From NCBI RefSeq assembly GCF_021696945.1, contig NZ_JACYHE010000023.1, positions 1 through 64,000 on the forward strand: DNA of 64,000 bases. The letters run 5' to 3'. Of this stretch, positions 34,979 to 44,072 are shown piece by piece. A program made the translations under genes and the position numbers. Under the pieces are notes generated by a model. That model was not told the origin of the DNA. It saw only the letters and a program-made list of their open reading frames with translations, and did no database searches. Numbering within the stretch: position 1 is the first letter of the stretch; the number at the start of each line of letters is the position of its first letter. This stretch comes from Streptomyces sp. JJ36. GTDB lineage: Bacteria; Actinomycetota; Actinomycetes; Streptomycetales; Streptomycetaceae.

Positions 34979-35507
34979 GTGTCAGGTACCCCTTCCGTGG
35001 CCATCCAGGATAACACGGGGGCAGCCGGTTCTGAATGACGTTTTCGCAGGTCAGGGCGCATCTCGGGGCTTGACAAGCGACCCCGCGTCGTGCTTCGCGA
35101 ACCGAACGGAAGCAAATATCCGCAGGTCGGGACGGTTCTGCGGGGCCACCGAAAGCGGATCGGACGCCTCCTGCGCCGACTCGAACGTGCGACACCTTCG
35201 CCTGATTTGTCCGATTCTCGACGGTCACCCGTTCGACGGTTCCCGGCGAATTGATCAACCTTCGGTTGATCAATTCCACGGCGTTCTCCCATTCTTTCCG
35301 GAGAATCCGCGGCGCCGCTCCGGGGTGGATATTCCGCCACGCCGCCGCACCCGGAACCCGGCAGCGGTCCACGCCGCGCCGGAGGGGCGGGTGAGAAGCG
35401 TGCACGCGGGCTGGGTAACCTGTGGCCGCACCAACGTCATCGTGACCGTCCGCGACCGGGCACCCCAGGTTCGGCCGCACGAGCTCGTCCAAGGAGATGC
35501 CGCCGCC
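34979..35507. other. Divergent promoter region between carD and the lipoprotein gene
   Basis: No gene is visible in 529 bp. Base composition is less GC-rich than the surroundings, and a striking 13-bp palindrome lies at 35248-35276. Promoters for both flanking genes are expected here. Confidence 0.5.
35248..35276. promoter_or_regulatory. Perfect inverted repeat, candidate operator
   Basis: GAATTGATCAACC is followed by TTC and then its exact complement GGTTGATCAATTC. Each arm contains TTGATCAA, itself an 8-bp palindrome. An A/T-rich perfect repeat is unusual in this genome. It lies 232 bp before the lipoprotein start and 270 bp before the carD start, so it could bind a regulator of either, or fold as a transcript hairpin. 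Confidence 0.5.
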
Positions 35508-36245
35508 GTGAGCAGCAGCCTTCGACGCGGCACCCTCGCCGCCACCGCCCTCGCGCTCGCCGTCGCCACCCTCACGGCCTGCGGGGCGGGCAACAACGCC
35601 GAGACCCTGCAGGTCCGTCCGGACCACGCCTCGGAGACGGTGGGCAACATCAGCGTCCAGGCCGTCACGGTGGTGACCCCGACGCAGCCCGCCGGTTCCC
35701 CCACCATCAGCGCGCGCATCTACAACGCCTCCGACCGGGCGGAACGCCTGCGGTCCGTCCGGCTGCCCGGCAGCGACACCGAGGTGCGCCTCAGCCCCCC
35801 GAAGGGCGAGCAGGCGCTCACCGTGCCGGCCGGCGGGCACCTGCAGCTCGGCGGCACGGGTCACGCCTCCGCGCAGCTGACGCAGGGCGGCGAGACCCTG
35901 CGGGAGGGCGCGATGGTGCCGGTCGTCTTCCAGCTCAGCCGCACCGGCGACGTAGATCTGCGCGCCATGGTGATGCCCGCGGACGTCGACCGCTTCCACA
36001 AGTTCGGCCCGAGCACCTCGCCGACCTCCTCCCCCGCGCTGCCGGAGGAGTCCCCCGCCACCGAGGGTCCGGAGGCCCCGGGCGGCGAGGTCTCCCCCGA
36101 GGAGACGGCCACCGGCACCCCGGGCGGGACCGAGAGCCCCGCCGGTACGGAGAGCCCCGCCGCGCCGGGCGGCACGGCCCCCGGCGAGGACGCCGCCGGC
36201 GACGCCTCCGGAGACGACGCGCACGAGGACGACGCCGGGCACTGA
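35508..36245 (+). CDS. Secreted lipoprotein with a disordered acidic tail
   Basis: A 245-residue protein. The signal sequence (TLAATALALAVATLTACG) ends in a lipobox with the lipidated Cys, so it is anchored outside the membrane. Residues 30-165 form a beta-rich domain similar in outline to small periplasmic metal-chaperone-like proteins (TISARIYNASDRAERL, late AMVMPADVDRF). The last 80 residues are Pro/Glu/Gly/Thr-rich and acidic. The GTG start lies 11 nt after AAGGAG. It sits between carD and phoP. Confidence 0.85.
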   Translation: MSSSLRRGTLAATALALAVATLTACGAGNNAETLQVRPDHASETVGNISVQAVTVVTPTQPAGSPTISARIYNASDRAERLRSVRLPGSDTEVRLSPPKGEQALTVPAGGHLQLGGTGHASAQLTQGGETLREGAMVPVVFQLSRTGDVDLRAMVMPADVDRFHKFGPSTSPTSSPALPEESPATEGPEAPGGEVSPEETATGTPGGTESPAGTESPAAPGGTAPGEDAAGDASGDDAHEDDAGH

Positions 36246-36288
36246 CCCGGACGGCGCCGCCCGTACGACCGCCCGCCCCTGACGACAC

Positions 36289-36330
36289 CATCCGGCCGGG
36301 CCGCCCCCGAGGGGACGGCCCGGCCGGATG
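36289..36330. terminator. Bidirectional terminator between the lipoprotein gene and phoP
   Basis: A perfect 15-bp stem, CATCCGGCCGGGCCG with its complement, and a 12-nt loop between convergent stops. Confidence 0.8.
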
Positions 36331-36388
36331 TGTACGGGCCGGCGGGCGGATGCGGCCCCCCGCGACCCGCCCGTCCAGGAACGCCGGC

Positions 36389-37069
36389 CTACGGCTCGAA
36401 CTTGTACCCCAGGCCGCGGACCGTCACCAGATACCGCGGCGCCCCCGGGTCCGGCTCGATCTTGGCGCGCAGCCGCTTCACATGGACGTCCAGGGTCTTG
36501 GTGTCCCCGACGTAGTCCGCGCCCCAGACCCGGTCGATGAGCTGCATCCGGGTCAGCACCCGGCCGGCGTTCCGCAGCAGCATCTCCAGCAGGTCGAACT
36601 CCTTGAGCGGGAGGTCCACCTTGGCCCCGGAGACCGTCACCACGTGCCGGTCCACGTCCATCCGCACCGGCCCGGCCTCCAGGGCCGCCGGGGCGGCCTC
36701 CTCCGGCTCGCCGCGACGCCGCAGCACCGCCCGCACCCGGGCGACCAGCTCCCGGGAGGAGAAGGGCTTGGTCACGTAGTCGTCGGCCCCTATCTCCAGC
36801 CCGACGACCTTGTCGATCTCGCTGTCCTTGGCGGTCACCATGATGACCGGGACGTTGGAGCGGCCGCGGAGCTGACGGCAGACCTCGGTGCCGGGCAGGC
36901 CCGGCAGCATCAGGTCGAGCAGCACGAGATCGGCGCCGTTGCGCTCGAACTCGTCCAGTCCCTCCGGACCGGTGGACGCGATCGCGACCTCGAATCCTTC
37001 CTTACGGAGCATGTACGACAGTGCGTCGCTGAACGATTCCTCGTCCTCGACGACGAGCACTCGGGTCAC
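36389..37069 (-). CDS. phoP: Response regulator PhoP (phosphate control, OmpR family)
   Basis: A 226-residue two-component regulator. The receiver has the acidic pair in VVEDEES, the phosphoacceptor Asp in LVLLDLMLPG, T in MVTAKD and K in VTKPFS. The C-terminal winged helix contains LPLKEFDLLEMLLRNAG and VDVHVKRLRAKIE-type sequence (TLDVHVKRLRAKIE). In Streptomyces it controls phosphate starvation genes and secondary metabolism. Its start overlaps the phoR stop by 4 bp, so phoR-phoP is one coupled unit. Confidence 0.95.
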   Translation of the reverse strand: MTRVLVVEDEESFSDALSYMLRKEGFEVAIASTGPEGLDEFERNGADLVLLDLMLPGLPGTEVCRQLRGRSNVPVIMVTAKDSEIDKVVGLEIGADDYVTKPFSSRELVARVRAVLRRRGEPEEAAPAALEAGPVRMDVDRHVVTVSGAKVDLPLKEFDLLEMLLRNAGRVLTRMQLIDRVWGADYVGDTKTLDVHVKRLRAKIEPDPGAPRYLVTVRGLGYKFEP

Positions 37070-38361
37070 GGGAGGACCTCCGGGGCAGAGAGTTGATCGT
37101 CAGTGGTGAAGGTCTCGTCGCCGTCTTCGTCCTCGAAGTCGGCGGGTCTGCGCAGCGCCCCGCTCAGGCGCCGGCGGCTACGACGGTCCGCCTCGGCCTT
37201 CTCCCGCGCGCTGCCGGCCTCCGGCAGCCGCAGGGTGAAGGTGGAGCCCTGTCCCTCGGCGCTCCAGACGGTGACCTCCCCGCCGTGCGAGGCGGCCACG
37301 TGCTTCACGATGGCGAGTCCGAGACCCGTACCCCCGGTGGCACGGGAGCGGGCCGGATCGACGCGGTAGAACCGCTCGAAGATCCGCTCCTTGTCCGCCG
37401 GGGAGATCCCGATGCCCTGGTCGGTCACCGCGATCTCGATGAGGTCACCGCCGGGCGCCGCCACACGGCGTCCGGCGATACCGACCCGGGTACGGGCCGG
37501 AGAGTAGTTGACGGCGTTCTCCACGAGGTTGCCGAGAGCCGCCGCGAGCTGTCCGCGGTTGCCCCACACGTGCAGGCCCTCGGTGCCGCCCGAGGCCAGG
37601 GTGATCTGCTTGGTGGCCGCGCTGTGGCGGCAGCGGTCGACGGCCTCCTCGACCAGCTCGTCGACGCCCACGGCCTCCGAGTCCTCCAGCGGGTCGTCGT
37701 TCTGCACCCGGGAGAGATCGATCAGCTCCTGGACCAGGCTCGTCAGCCGGTTGGCCTCCGTCTGCATGCGGCCCGCGAAACGCGTGACCGCCTCCGGATC
37801 GTCCGCCGCGTCGTGCACCGCCTCGGAGAGCAGCGACAGCGCGCCCACCGGCGTCTTCAGTTCGTGGCTGACGTTCGCCACGAAGTCGCGCCGCACGGCT
37901 TCGATGCGCCGCGCCTCGGTCAGGTCCTCCACCAGCAGCAGGACCAGGCGGGACCCCAGCGGGGCCACCCGTGCGGACACCGCCAGCGCGTCGCCGCGTC
38001 CGGAGCCGCGCCGCGGCAGGTCCAGCTCGACCTGCCGTATCTCCCCGTCGCGGCGGGTGTCGCGGGCCATCCGGAGCATCGGCTCCACGGCCAGCTTGCC
38101 GCCGCGCACCAGGCCCAGCGCGTACGCCGCGGAGCTGGCCTTGACCACGTCGTCGCTCTCGTCCAGCACCACGGCGGACGAGCGCAGCACGGACAGGACG
38201 GTGTCGACGCCCGGGGGCAGCACGGCGGCCTCCGCGTGCTGGGCGGTCCGGGTGGGGCGGGCCTGCTCGCGCTCGCTCCAGCGGAACGCCAGCATCGCGA
38301 TCACACCGGTACACACCCCGGCGATCGCGGCCACTGCGGCAACCGCCGCATTCACGTCCAT
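37066..38361 (-). CDS. phoR: Sensor histidine kinase PhoR (SenX3-like)
   Basis: A 431-residue kinase. One N-terminal membrane segment (AAIAGVCTGVIAMLAFRW) is followed by a PAS-like region, the H box VANVSHELKTPVGALSL with the phosphorylated His near residue 173, an N box (NLVENAVNYSP), and G boxes DQGIGISPADKERIFERFYR and GGTGLGLAIVKHVAASHGG. It is the first gene of the phoR-phoP pair and is divergent from phoU, the standard Streptomyces arrangement. Confidence 0.95.
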   Translation of the reverse strand: MDVNAAVAAVAAIAGVCTGVIAMLAFRWSEREQARPTRTAQHAEAAVLPPGVDTVLSVLRSSAVVLDESDDVVKASSAAYALGLVRGGKLAVEPMLRMARDTRRDGEIRQVELDLPRRGSGRGDALAVSARVAPLGSRLVLLLVEDLTEARRIEAVRRDFVANVSHELKTPVGALSLLSEAVHDAADDPEAVTRFAGRMQTEANRLTSLVQELIDLSRVQNDDPLEDSEAVGVDELVEEAVDRCRHSAATKQITLASGGTEGLHVWGNRGQLAAALGNLVENAVNYSPARTRVGIAGRRVAAPGGDLIEIAVTDQGIGISPADKERIFERFYRVDPARSRATGGTGLGLAIVKHVAASHGGEVTVWSAEGQGSTFTLRLPEAGSAREKAEADRRSRRRLSGALRRPADFEDEDGDETFTTDDQLSAPEVLP

Positions 38362-38435
38362 GCGTCCCAGGTTATGCGGCCTTCAGGACAGCCCCCCAGC
38401 CCTTCCCCGGGCCGCTCGAACACTCGTCCCCCAGA

Positions 38436-38468
38436 GTTCACCTCGGTGACGGAGCTGATTCACTTGTG
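38436..38468. promoter_or_regulatory. Candidate PHO box in the phoR-phoU intergenic region
   Basis: Three consecutive 11-nt units are present: GTTCACCTCGG, TGACGGAGCTG and ATTCACTTGTG. The first and third match the direct-repeat unit recognised by PhoP in Streptomyces; the middle one is poor. The site is between divergent phoRP and phoU, where PhoP autoregulation is known in S. coelicolor. Confidence 0.65.
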
Positions 38469-38580
38469 GTGGCCTCTCCGGACGCATTTCGGACGGAGCG
38501 TAAGGCGTAGGGTTCGACAGGAGGCTCCCGACGGCCACTGGAAACGCCCACGAATCCGGCCATGCGAGGGAAGGACAGTC

Positions 38581-39288
38581 ATGCGGGACGCGTACCACGA
38601 GGACCTGGACTCGATCAGCGACAGCCTGGTCGAGATGGCCCGGCTCGTCGGCTCCGCCATCGGCCGCGCCACCACGGCGATGCTCGACGCGGACCTGAAG
38701 CTCGCCGAGAGCGTGATCGCCAGCGACGAGAAGGTCGACGAGCTCCAGCGCGACCTGGAGACCAAGGCGATCCAGCTGCTCGCCCGGCAGCAGCCGGTCG
38801 CCACCGACCTGCGGATCGTGGTCACCTCGCTGCGGATGAGCGCGGACCTGGAGCGCTCCGGCGACCTGGCCCAGCACGTCGCCAAGGTCGCCCGGCTGCG
38901 CTTCCCCGACTCCCCGGTGCCCCGCGACCTCCAGGCCACGCTGCTGGAGATGGGGCAGCTCGCGCAGCGGCTGATGGCGAAGGCCGGCGAGGTCATCATC
39001 ACCAAGGACGTCGAGCTCGCACTCCAGCTCGAGACCGACGACGACAAGATGGACGACCTGCACCGCACCCTCTTCCAGCACCTGATGGACGACCGCTGGC
39101 AGCACGGCATCGAGACGGCGGTGGACGTCACCCTGCTCGGCCGCTACTACGAGCGGTTCGCCGACCACGCCGTGTCGGTGGCCCGCCGCGTCGTCTACCT
39201 GGTGACCGGCGACTACGCCGACGAGCTGGACGGGGACGCCGCCTCCGTCCCGGCGACCGACGGCACGGCGCCCGTCGAGAGCACCTGA
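38581..39288 (+). CDS. phoU: Phosphate signalling protein PhoU
   Basis: A 235-residue all-helical protein with two PhoU repeats. The first starts YHEDLDSISDSLVEMARLVG and includes LRIVVTSLRMSADLERSGDL (metal-binding E/D). The second contains LYRTLFQHL-like HRTLFQHLMDD and LLGRYYERFADHAVSVARR. PhoU restrains PhoR signalling when phosphate is plentiful. It is divergent from phoR across 219 bp holding the PHO box. The start ATG begins MRDAYHED. Confidence 0.95.
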   Translation: MRDAYHEDLDSISDSLVEMARLVGSAIGRATTAMLDADLKLAESVIASDEKVDELQRDLETKAIQLLARQQPVATDLRIVVTSLRMSADLERSGDLAQHVAKVARLRFPDSPVPRDLQATLLEMGQLAQRLMAKAGEVIITKDVELALQLETDDDKMDDLHRTLFQHLMDDRWQHGIETAVDVTLLGRYYERFADHAVSVARRVVYLVTGDYADELDGDAASVPATDGTAPVEST

Positions 39289-39645
39289 CCCGGGGCCCGC
39301 GCCCGTACGCCGGGGCGCAACCCGGCGCCACCCGCGCCGCCCCTGCACCGTGCACCTGCGCCCCCGCCCCCGGCCGGCACCCGCCGCCGGGGGCGCGGGC
39401 GTTCCGCACAGGCGTCCCGTACGAGGGACCGCAGGGCCGGGGCGGTGCCCTGCGAGCCCGTATGCGCGCCCCGCCCGGGGAAGCGCCGAACCGGGGCGGT
39501 GCTCCTTCGGGCCCGCCCCTGTCCCGTACGGGGAAGCGGCGAGCCGCGGCGGTACGTCCGCGGGACCCGTACGCCCGTCCCGTGCGGGGAGGCCCCGAGC
39601 CGGGCCGGTGCCCTGCCGGACGGCGCCGTGCGCCATGCTGTCCAC
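39289..39645. other. Intergenic region after phoU with degenerate tandem repeats
   Basis: No gene is visible. Most of the region consists of the roughly 54-bp tandem units annotated separately. Confidence 0.55.
39385..39628 (+). repeat. Degenerate tandem repeat, unit about 54 bp
   Basis: Units start near 39437, 39491, 39544 and 39600 (the last partial), with a weaker one before them. Each begins CCGGGGCGGTGC or a variant, has a central CCCGTACGGGG-like palindrome and ends GGGGAAGCGCCGA or similar. Unit lengths are 54, 53 and 56 bp. Confidence 0.6.
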
Positions 39646-40068
39646 ATGCTCGTGCTCCGCGCCGTATCGCTCGGGTTGCTCGCCGGGAGCGCCGGCGCCC
39701 TGCTCGCCGAGCCCCGCGGTGACGGCCCCGGCCACCTGCGGCTCGCCCTGCTCACCGGCCTGCTGATCGGGCAGTTCCTCACCGTGCCGCTCTCCCTGGC
39801 CGGGGCCCTGCTGTGGTCCGCCTTCTCCTCCGGCGAGCGGCGCCGTCCGCCCGGTGTGCCGCTGGGCACACTTCTCCTCGGCTTCGGAGTGCTGGTGGTG
39901 CTCCAGGCCCGGGCCGTACTGGGCTGGCTGGACACCGAACCGCCGCCCGGCGGCGTCGGCGACCCGGACGGCGAGACCGGCGTCGCCCTTTTCACCGGCC
40001 TCTCGGGCGGTCTGGCGATCCTGCTCGGTCTCACCGTCCTCACCCGCCGCCTCCGCGCCCACCGCTGA
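39646..40068 (+). CDS. Small membrane protein, 140 residues
   Basis: Four hydrophobic segments are visible: LVLRAVSLGLLAGSAGALLA, HLRLALLTGLLIGQFLTVPL, GTLLLGFGVLVVLQARAVLG and ALFTGLSGGLAILLGLTVL. The Arg/Pro-rich loop between the second and third is short. The ATG begins MLVLRAVSLG. No family is recognised. It lies between phoU and gpmA. Confidence 0.65.
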   Translation: MLVLRAVSLGLLAGSAGALLAEPRGDGPGHLRLALLTGLLIGQFLTVPLSLAGALLWSAFSSGERRRPPGVPLGTLLLGFGVLVVLQARAVLGWLDTEPPPGGVGDPDGETGVALFTGLSGGLAILLGLTVLTRRLRAHR

Positions 40069-40113
40069 CGCCCCTGCGGAACCGCCCCTCAGTCCCCGCC
40101 CCCGACAAGCGAC

Positions 40114-40152
40114 AAGCCCCCTGCCGGCAGGGAAAGCGCAGACAAGGGGCTT
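40114..40152 (-). terminator. Terminator of gpmA
   Basis: AAGCCCC pairs with GGGGCTT around an interior that has a smaller CTGCCGGCAG palindrome. It lies 15 bp beyond the gpmA stop. Confidence 0.7.
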
Positions 40153-40166
40153 GATCGTGTCTGGGG

Positions 40167-40928
40167 TTACTTCTTCTTGCCCTGGTTCCTGACCGCCTCG
40201 ATGGCCGCCTTGGCGGCGTCCGGGTCGAGGTAGGTGCCGCCCGGGTTGACGGGGCGGAAGTCGGCGTCGAGCTCGTACTTCAGCGGGATCCCGGTCGGGA
40301 TGTTGAGCCCGGAGATCTCGTCGTCCGAGATGCCGTCCAGGTGCTTGACCAGGGCGCGCAGCGAGTTGCCGTGCGCCGCGAGCAGCACCGTGCGGCCGGT
40401 GAGCAGGTCGGGCACGACGCTGTCGTACCAGTACGGCAGCATCCGGATGACGACGTCCTTGAGGCACTCGGTGCGCGGCCGCAGCTCGCTGGGGATGTCG
40501 GCGTACCGCGGGTCGTCGCTCTGCGACCACTCGGCGCCGTCCTCCAGCGGCGGGGGCGGGGTGTCGTACGACCGCCGCCACAGCATGAACTGCTCCTCGC
40601 CGAACTCCGCGAGGGTCGCCGCCTTGTCCTTGCCCTGGAGCGCGCCGTAGTGCCGCTCGTTCAGCCGCCAGCTCCGGCGGACCGGGATCCAGAGCCGGTC
40701 GGCGGCCTCGAGCGCGAGGTTCGCCGTGCGGATGGCCCGCTTCTGCACGGAGGTGTGCACGACGTCGGGCAGCAGGCCGGCCTCCTTCAGCAGCTCACCG
40801 CCGCGGACCGCCTCCTTCTCGCCCTTCTCGTTGAGGTTGACGTCCACCCAGCCGGTGAACAGGTTCTTCGCGTTCCACTCGCTCTCGCCATGGCGGAGCA
40901 GGATCAGCTTGTACGGTGCGTCGGCCAT
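40167..40928 (-). CDS. gpmA: 2,3-bisphosphoglycerate-dependent phosphoglycerate mutase
   Basis: A 253-residue glycolytic enzyme that interconverts 3- and 2-phosphoglycerate. It has the phosphohistidine motif [10 protein letters not shown] near residue 10, the substrate segment [12 protein letters not shown] and the second His in [16 protein letters not shown]. Length equals that of other Streptomyces GpmA proteins. The start at MADAPYK is preferred over an upstream ATG that would add nine unmatched residues. Confidence 0.96.
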   Translation of the reverse strand: MADAPYKLILLRHGESEWNAKNLFTGWVDVNLNEKGEKEAVRGGELLKEAGLLPDVVHTSVQKRAIRTANLALEAADRLWIPVRRSWRLNERHYGALQGKDKAATLAEFGEEQFMLWRRSYDTPPPPLEDGAEWSQSDDPRYADIPSELRPRTECLKDVVIRMLPYWYDSVVPDLLTGRTVLLAAHGNSLRALVKHLDGISDDEISGLNIPTGIPLKYELDADFRPVNPGGTYLDPDAAKAAIEAVRNQGKKK

Positions 40929-41113
40929 GCCCCTGAGACTAATCGACCCCCGCACGGCCGCCGCGGGCCTGTCCAGAGCCCGGAACGGGGGGCGTCGCGG
41001 GGTCCCGCGCAGGCGCCGCCAGTTGACAAGGTCCGGCGATCCGTTGGCCGCGCCCGCCCCCCGCTACGTAACGTCCGAGGACCAGGGAAGGTCCTGACAC
41101 CCGGGGGGTTCGC

Positions 41114-42562
41114 ATGTCGTTCGCACGCCTGCGGCAAGCCGTGGTGGAGAGCGTCGGCGGGCTGCCCCGGCAGTTCTGGTGGCTGTGGACCAGCACCCTG
41201 GTCAACCGGCTCGGCGCCTTCATCGCCACCTTCCTCGCCCTCTACCTGACCGTCGACCGCGGCTACTCGCCGACGTACGCGGGCCTGGTCGGCGCGCTGT
41301 ACGGGCTGGGCGGCGCCGTCTCCTCGATCGGCGCCGGCGTGCTGGCGGACCGGCTCGGGCGGCGCCCCACCCTGCTGATCGCGCAGCTCGCCACGGCCGT
41401 CTCGGTCGCGGCGCTGGGCTTCATGGAGCATCCGCTGGCCATCGCGGCGGTCGCCGGGGTGGCCGGCATGGCGACCAACGGCTCCCGCCCGGCGACCCAG
41501 GCGATGATCGCGGACATCGTCGCCCCCGAGGACCGGATACGGGCGTTCGCGCTGAACTACTGGGCGATCAATCTCGGCTTCGCCGTCTCCTCCACGGCCG
41601 CCGGGCTGCTCGCCCGCTACAGCTACCAGTTGCTCTTCCTCGGCGAGGCGGTGATGGTGCTGGCCTGCGCGCTCGTCGTCTACACCCGGTTGCCGGAGTC
41701 CCGGCCGGAGCGGGGCCGTACGGGCGGGGCCGGCGCGAAGCCGTCGGCGCCGGGCCGGGCGGTGAGCACGGGAACGGCGGACGCCGCACCGGACCGGGAG
41801 CGGGTCTCGCTGCTGACGGTGGTGCGGCACGGCCGTTTCATGGCGGTGGTCGGGCTCAACCTGCTGCTGGCGCTCCTCTTCCAGCAGGGCTTTGTGGCAC
41901 TGCCCGTCTCCATGGGACTGGAGGGTTTCTCCAGCACCGACTTCGGGCTGGTCATCGCGGTGAACGGGCTGCTGATCGTGCTGCTCCAGATCCCGGTCAC
42001 CCGGCTCCTGGAGCACCGGGACCCGCTGCGGCCGCTGGTGCTGTCCGCACTGCTCACCGGGGTCGGTTTCGGGCTGCACGCCTTCGCGGGGTCCGCGGCC
42101 TTCTACGCGGTGGCGGTGAGCGTGTGGACGCTCGGCGAGATCATCAACTCACCCACCCAGATGGGGCTGGTCGTCCGCCTCTCCCCACTGCACGGGCGCG
42201 GCCGCTACCAGGGGATGTACACCTTCTCCTGGTCCGTGGCGGCGCTCTCCGCACCGCTGCTCGGGGGCTTCGTCATCGACACGCTGGGGGCGGACACCCT
42301 GTGGGCGCTGTGTGCGGTGCTCGGCGTGGTGGGCGCCGCCGGGTACGCGCTGCTGCTGCGCGGGCTGCCGCCCGCGGAGGGGAACGTGCGGGAGGGCCCG
42401 CCGGGACCCGCGGAGGCCGCGGAGGCCGGGCTGCCCAGCGGGCAGCCGGAACCGGAGCGGCCCGTGCCGGATCGTGCGGGCGCCGCCCCGGACCTGCCTG
42501 CCCCCGTGGCGACCCGGGCCGCCACGCCCGAGACGCCCCGGACCGAGGGCACGCCTGCCTGA
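41114..42562 (+). CDS. Major facilitator superfamily transporter
   Basis: A 482-residue protein with about twelve membrane helices. The N-terminal half has NRLGAFIATFLALYLTVDRG and the loop motif GVLADRLGRRPTLL between helices 2 and 3, typical of drug:proton antiporters. The central cytoplasmic loop (about residues 196-230) and the C-terminal 65 residues are low complexity. Substrate unknown. It is divergent from gpmA. Confidence 0.88.
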   Translation: MSFARLRQAVVESVGGLPRQFWWLWTSTLVNRLGAFIATFLALYLTVDRGYSPTYAGLVGALYGLGGAVSSIGAGVLADRLGRRPTLLIAQLATAVSVAALGFMEHPLAIAAVAGVAGMATNGSRPATQAMIADIVAPEDRIRAFALNYWAINLGFAVSSTAAGLLARYSYQLLFLGEAVMVLACALVVYTRLPESRPERGRTGGAGAKPSAPGRAVSTGTADAAPDRERVSLLTVVRHGRFMAVVGLNLLLALLFQQGFVALPVSMGLEGFSSTDFGLVIAVNGLLIVLLQIPVTRLLEHRDPLRPLVLSALLTGVGFGLHAFAGSAAFYAVAVSVWTLGEIINSPTQMGLVVRLSPLHGRGRYQGMYTFSWSVAALSAPLLGGFVIDTLGADTLWALCAVLGVVGAAGYALLLRGLPPAEGNVREGPPGPAEAAEAGLPSGQPEPERPVPDRAGAAPDLPAPVATRAATPETPRTEGTPA

Positions 42563-42590
42563 CCTCCCCGGGCCGCGCGGCCCGTACGGT

Positions 42591-43493
42591 TCAGGCGCCG
42601 GCTGCTCCGCCCGCCACGGCAGCCGTACGGCCTCCGGGGAGCCCGGTGCGGACGAGCGCGTCGAAGACCCGCGTCCCGAACAGCCGGCGGGTGTGCACCA
42701 GCATCTTCGCCGGGACGGTGACGACGTACCGCGGGCGCGGCCGGGAGCCGGTCGCCGCCCGCTCCACGACCCGGGCCACCGCATCGGGCGTGGTGGAGAG
42801 CAGCGAGGAGTCGAAGGCCCCGGCCATCTGCCGGTCGACGGCCGCGACCAGCCCGGCGTACGGCCCGGAGCCGCTGGAACCCGCGGAGCCCGCGGACCCG
42901 CCGGAACCCGACGCTCCGGCGAGCGTACGGGCGGCCGTGGCGCCGAACCCGGTGCGGATCAGCCCGGGCTCGATCAGGCTGACCCGGATGCCGAACGGGG
43001 CCGTCTCCAGGCGGAGGGCGTCGGTGAGGGCCTCCACCGCGTACTTGCTGGCGTGGTAGTAGCCGCCGGCGGGGAAGACGAGCCGGCCGCCCATGGAGCC
43101 GATGTTGACGATCCGGCCGGCTCCCGCGGCGCGCATGCCGGGCAGCACGAGCTGGGTCAGGCGGGCGAGTCCGAAGACGTTGGTCTCGAACTGCCGGCGC
43201 ACCGCGTCCAGCGCGGTCTCCTCGATCGTGCCGTACTCGCCGTATCCGGCGTTGTTGACCAGCACGCCGACCGCGCCGTGGGCGCGCTCCACCTCCTCGA
43301 CGGCGGCGCGCATGGAGGTCTCGTCGGTGACGTCGAGGGCGAGGGTGCGCACGCCGCTCTCCTCGAGGTCGGCGATCTGCTCGGGGCGGCGTGCGGTGGC
43401 GTGGACGGTGAGGCCGGGGCGGCGGGCCAGCCGCAGGGCGGTGGCCCGGCCGATGCCGGACGAGGTGCCGGTGATCAGCACGGGGACGGTCAT
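42591..43493 (-). CDS. Short-chain dehydrogenase/reductase
   Basis: A 300-residue NAD(P)-dependent oxidoreductase. The dinucleotide loop ITGTSSGIGRATAL starts at residue 7, followed by LVNNAGYGEYG, the catalytic Ser in VNIGSMGGRL and YHASK with the catalytic Tyr and Lys. The region around residue 200 contains an Ala/Gly/Ser-rich insertion. Its ATG overlaps the tetR stop by 4 bp, so it is in one transcript with its likely regulator. Substrate unknown. Confidence 0.92.
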   Translation of the reverse strand: MTVPVLITGTSSGIGRATALRLARRPGLTVHATARRPEQIADLEESGVRTLALDVTDETSMRAAVEEVERAHGAVGVLVNNAGYGEYGTIEETALDAVRRQFETNVFGLARLTQLVLPGMRAAGAGRIVNIGSMGGRLVFPAGGYYHASKYAVEALTDALRLETAPFGIRVSLIEPGLIRTGFGATAARTLAGASGSGGSAGSAGSSGSGPYAGLVAAVDRQMAGAFDSSLLSTTPDAVARVVERAATGSRPRPRYVVTVPAKMLVHTRRLFGTRVFDALVRTGLPGGRTAAVAGGAAGA

Positions 43494-44071
43494 GGTTTCT
43501 CCTGGTCGGAAGGGGTCCGGTCGAGCCCCGCGACCATCAGCGCCACACCGCGGCGGAGCCGCCGGCAGGGGGCCTCGGGGTCGGACAGGTCGGCCTCCAG
43601 CCCGCGGGTGAGGGCGAGGAGCAGGTCGGCGAGCTCCCGCGCCTCCTCGCGGGGGAGGGTGTCGGCGGCGACGTCGGTGAGCAGCGTGCGCAGGGCCGTC
43701 TCCCAGCTCTCGATCAGGTCGCCGGAGAGCCGGGCGTCCTCGCCCAGCAGTTCGGCGGCGTGTGCCGGGCTGTCCCGCCACACGGTGCGCATGAGGTCGA
43801 GCTTGGCCTGGAGCACGGCCGTGAGCCGGGCGGCGAGGTCTCCCGGGGTCCGGGCGGCCTCCTCCGCGGTGGCGAGCGCCGCGTCGAGCATGCGCTGCGC
43901 GAGGCGGCGGAAGGCGTCCTGCTTGTTCCGCACGTGCTGGTAGACGGCGGGGCGGGAGATGCCTGCCGCGCGGGCGATGTCGTCCATGGTCGTACGGCGG
44001 ACGCCGTGCCGGGTGAAGCACGTGTACGCCGCGTCGAGGATCGCCGTGACCCGGTCCTGCTGCTCTGACAT
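43490..44071 (-). CDS. TetR-family transcriptional regulator
   Basis: A 193-residue repressor-type protein. The N-terminal DNA-binding domain (ILDAAYTCFTRHGVRRTTMD, then DIARAAGISRPAVYQHVRNK) is clear, and the C-terminal ligand-binding domain is helical and variable. It precedes the short-chain dehydrogenase gene with a 4-bp overlap and probably regulates both through the inverted repeat just upstream of its start. Confidence 0.93.
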   Translation of the reverse strand: MSEQQDRVTAILDAAYTCFTRHGVRRTTMDDIARAAGISRPAVYQHVRNKQDAFRRLAQRMLDAALATAEEAARTPGDLAARLTAVLQAKLDLMRTVWRDSPAHAAELLGEDARLSGDLIESWETALRTLLTDVAADTLPREEARELADLLLALTRGLEADLSDPEAPCRRLRRGVALMVAGLDRTPSDQEKP

Positions 44072-44072
44072 G

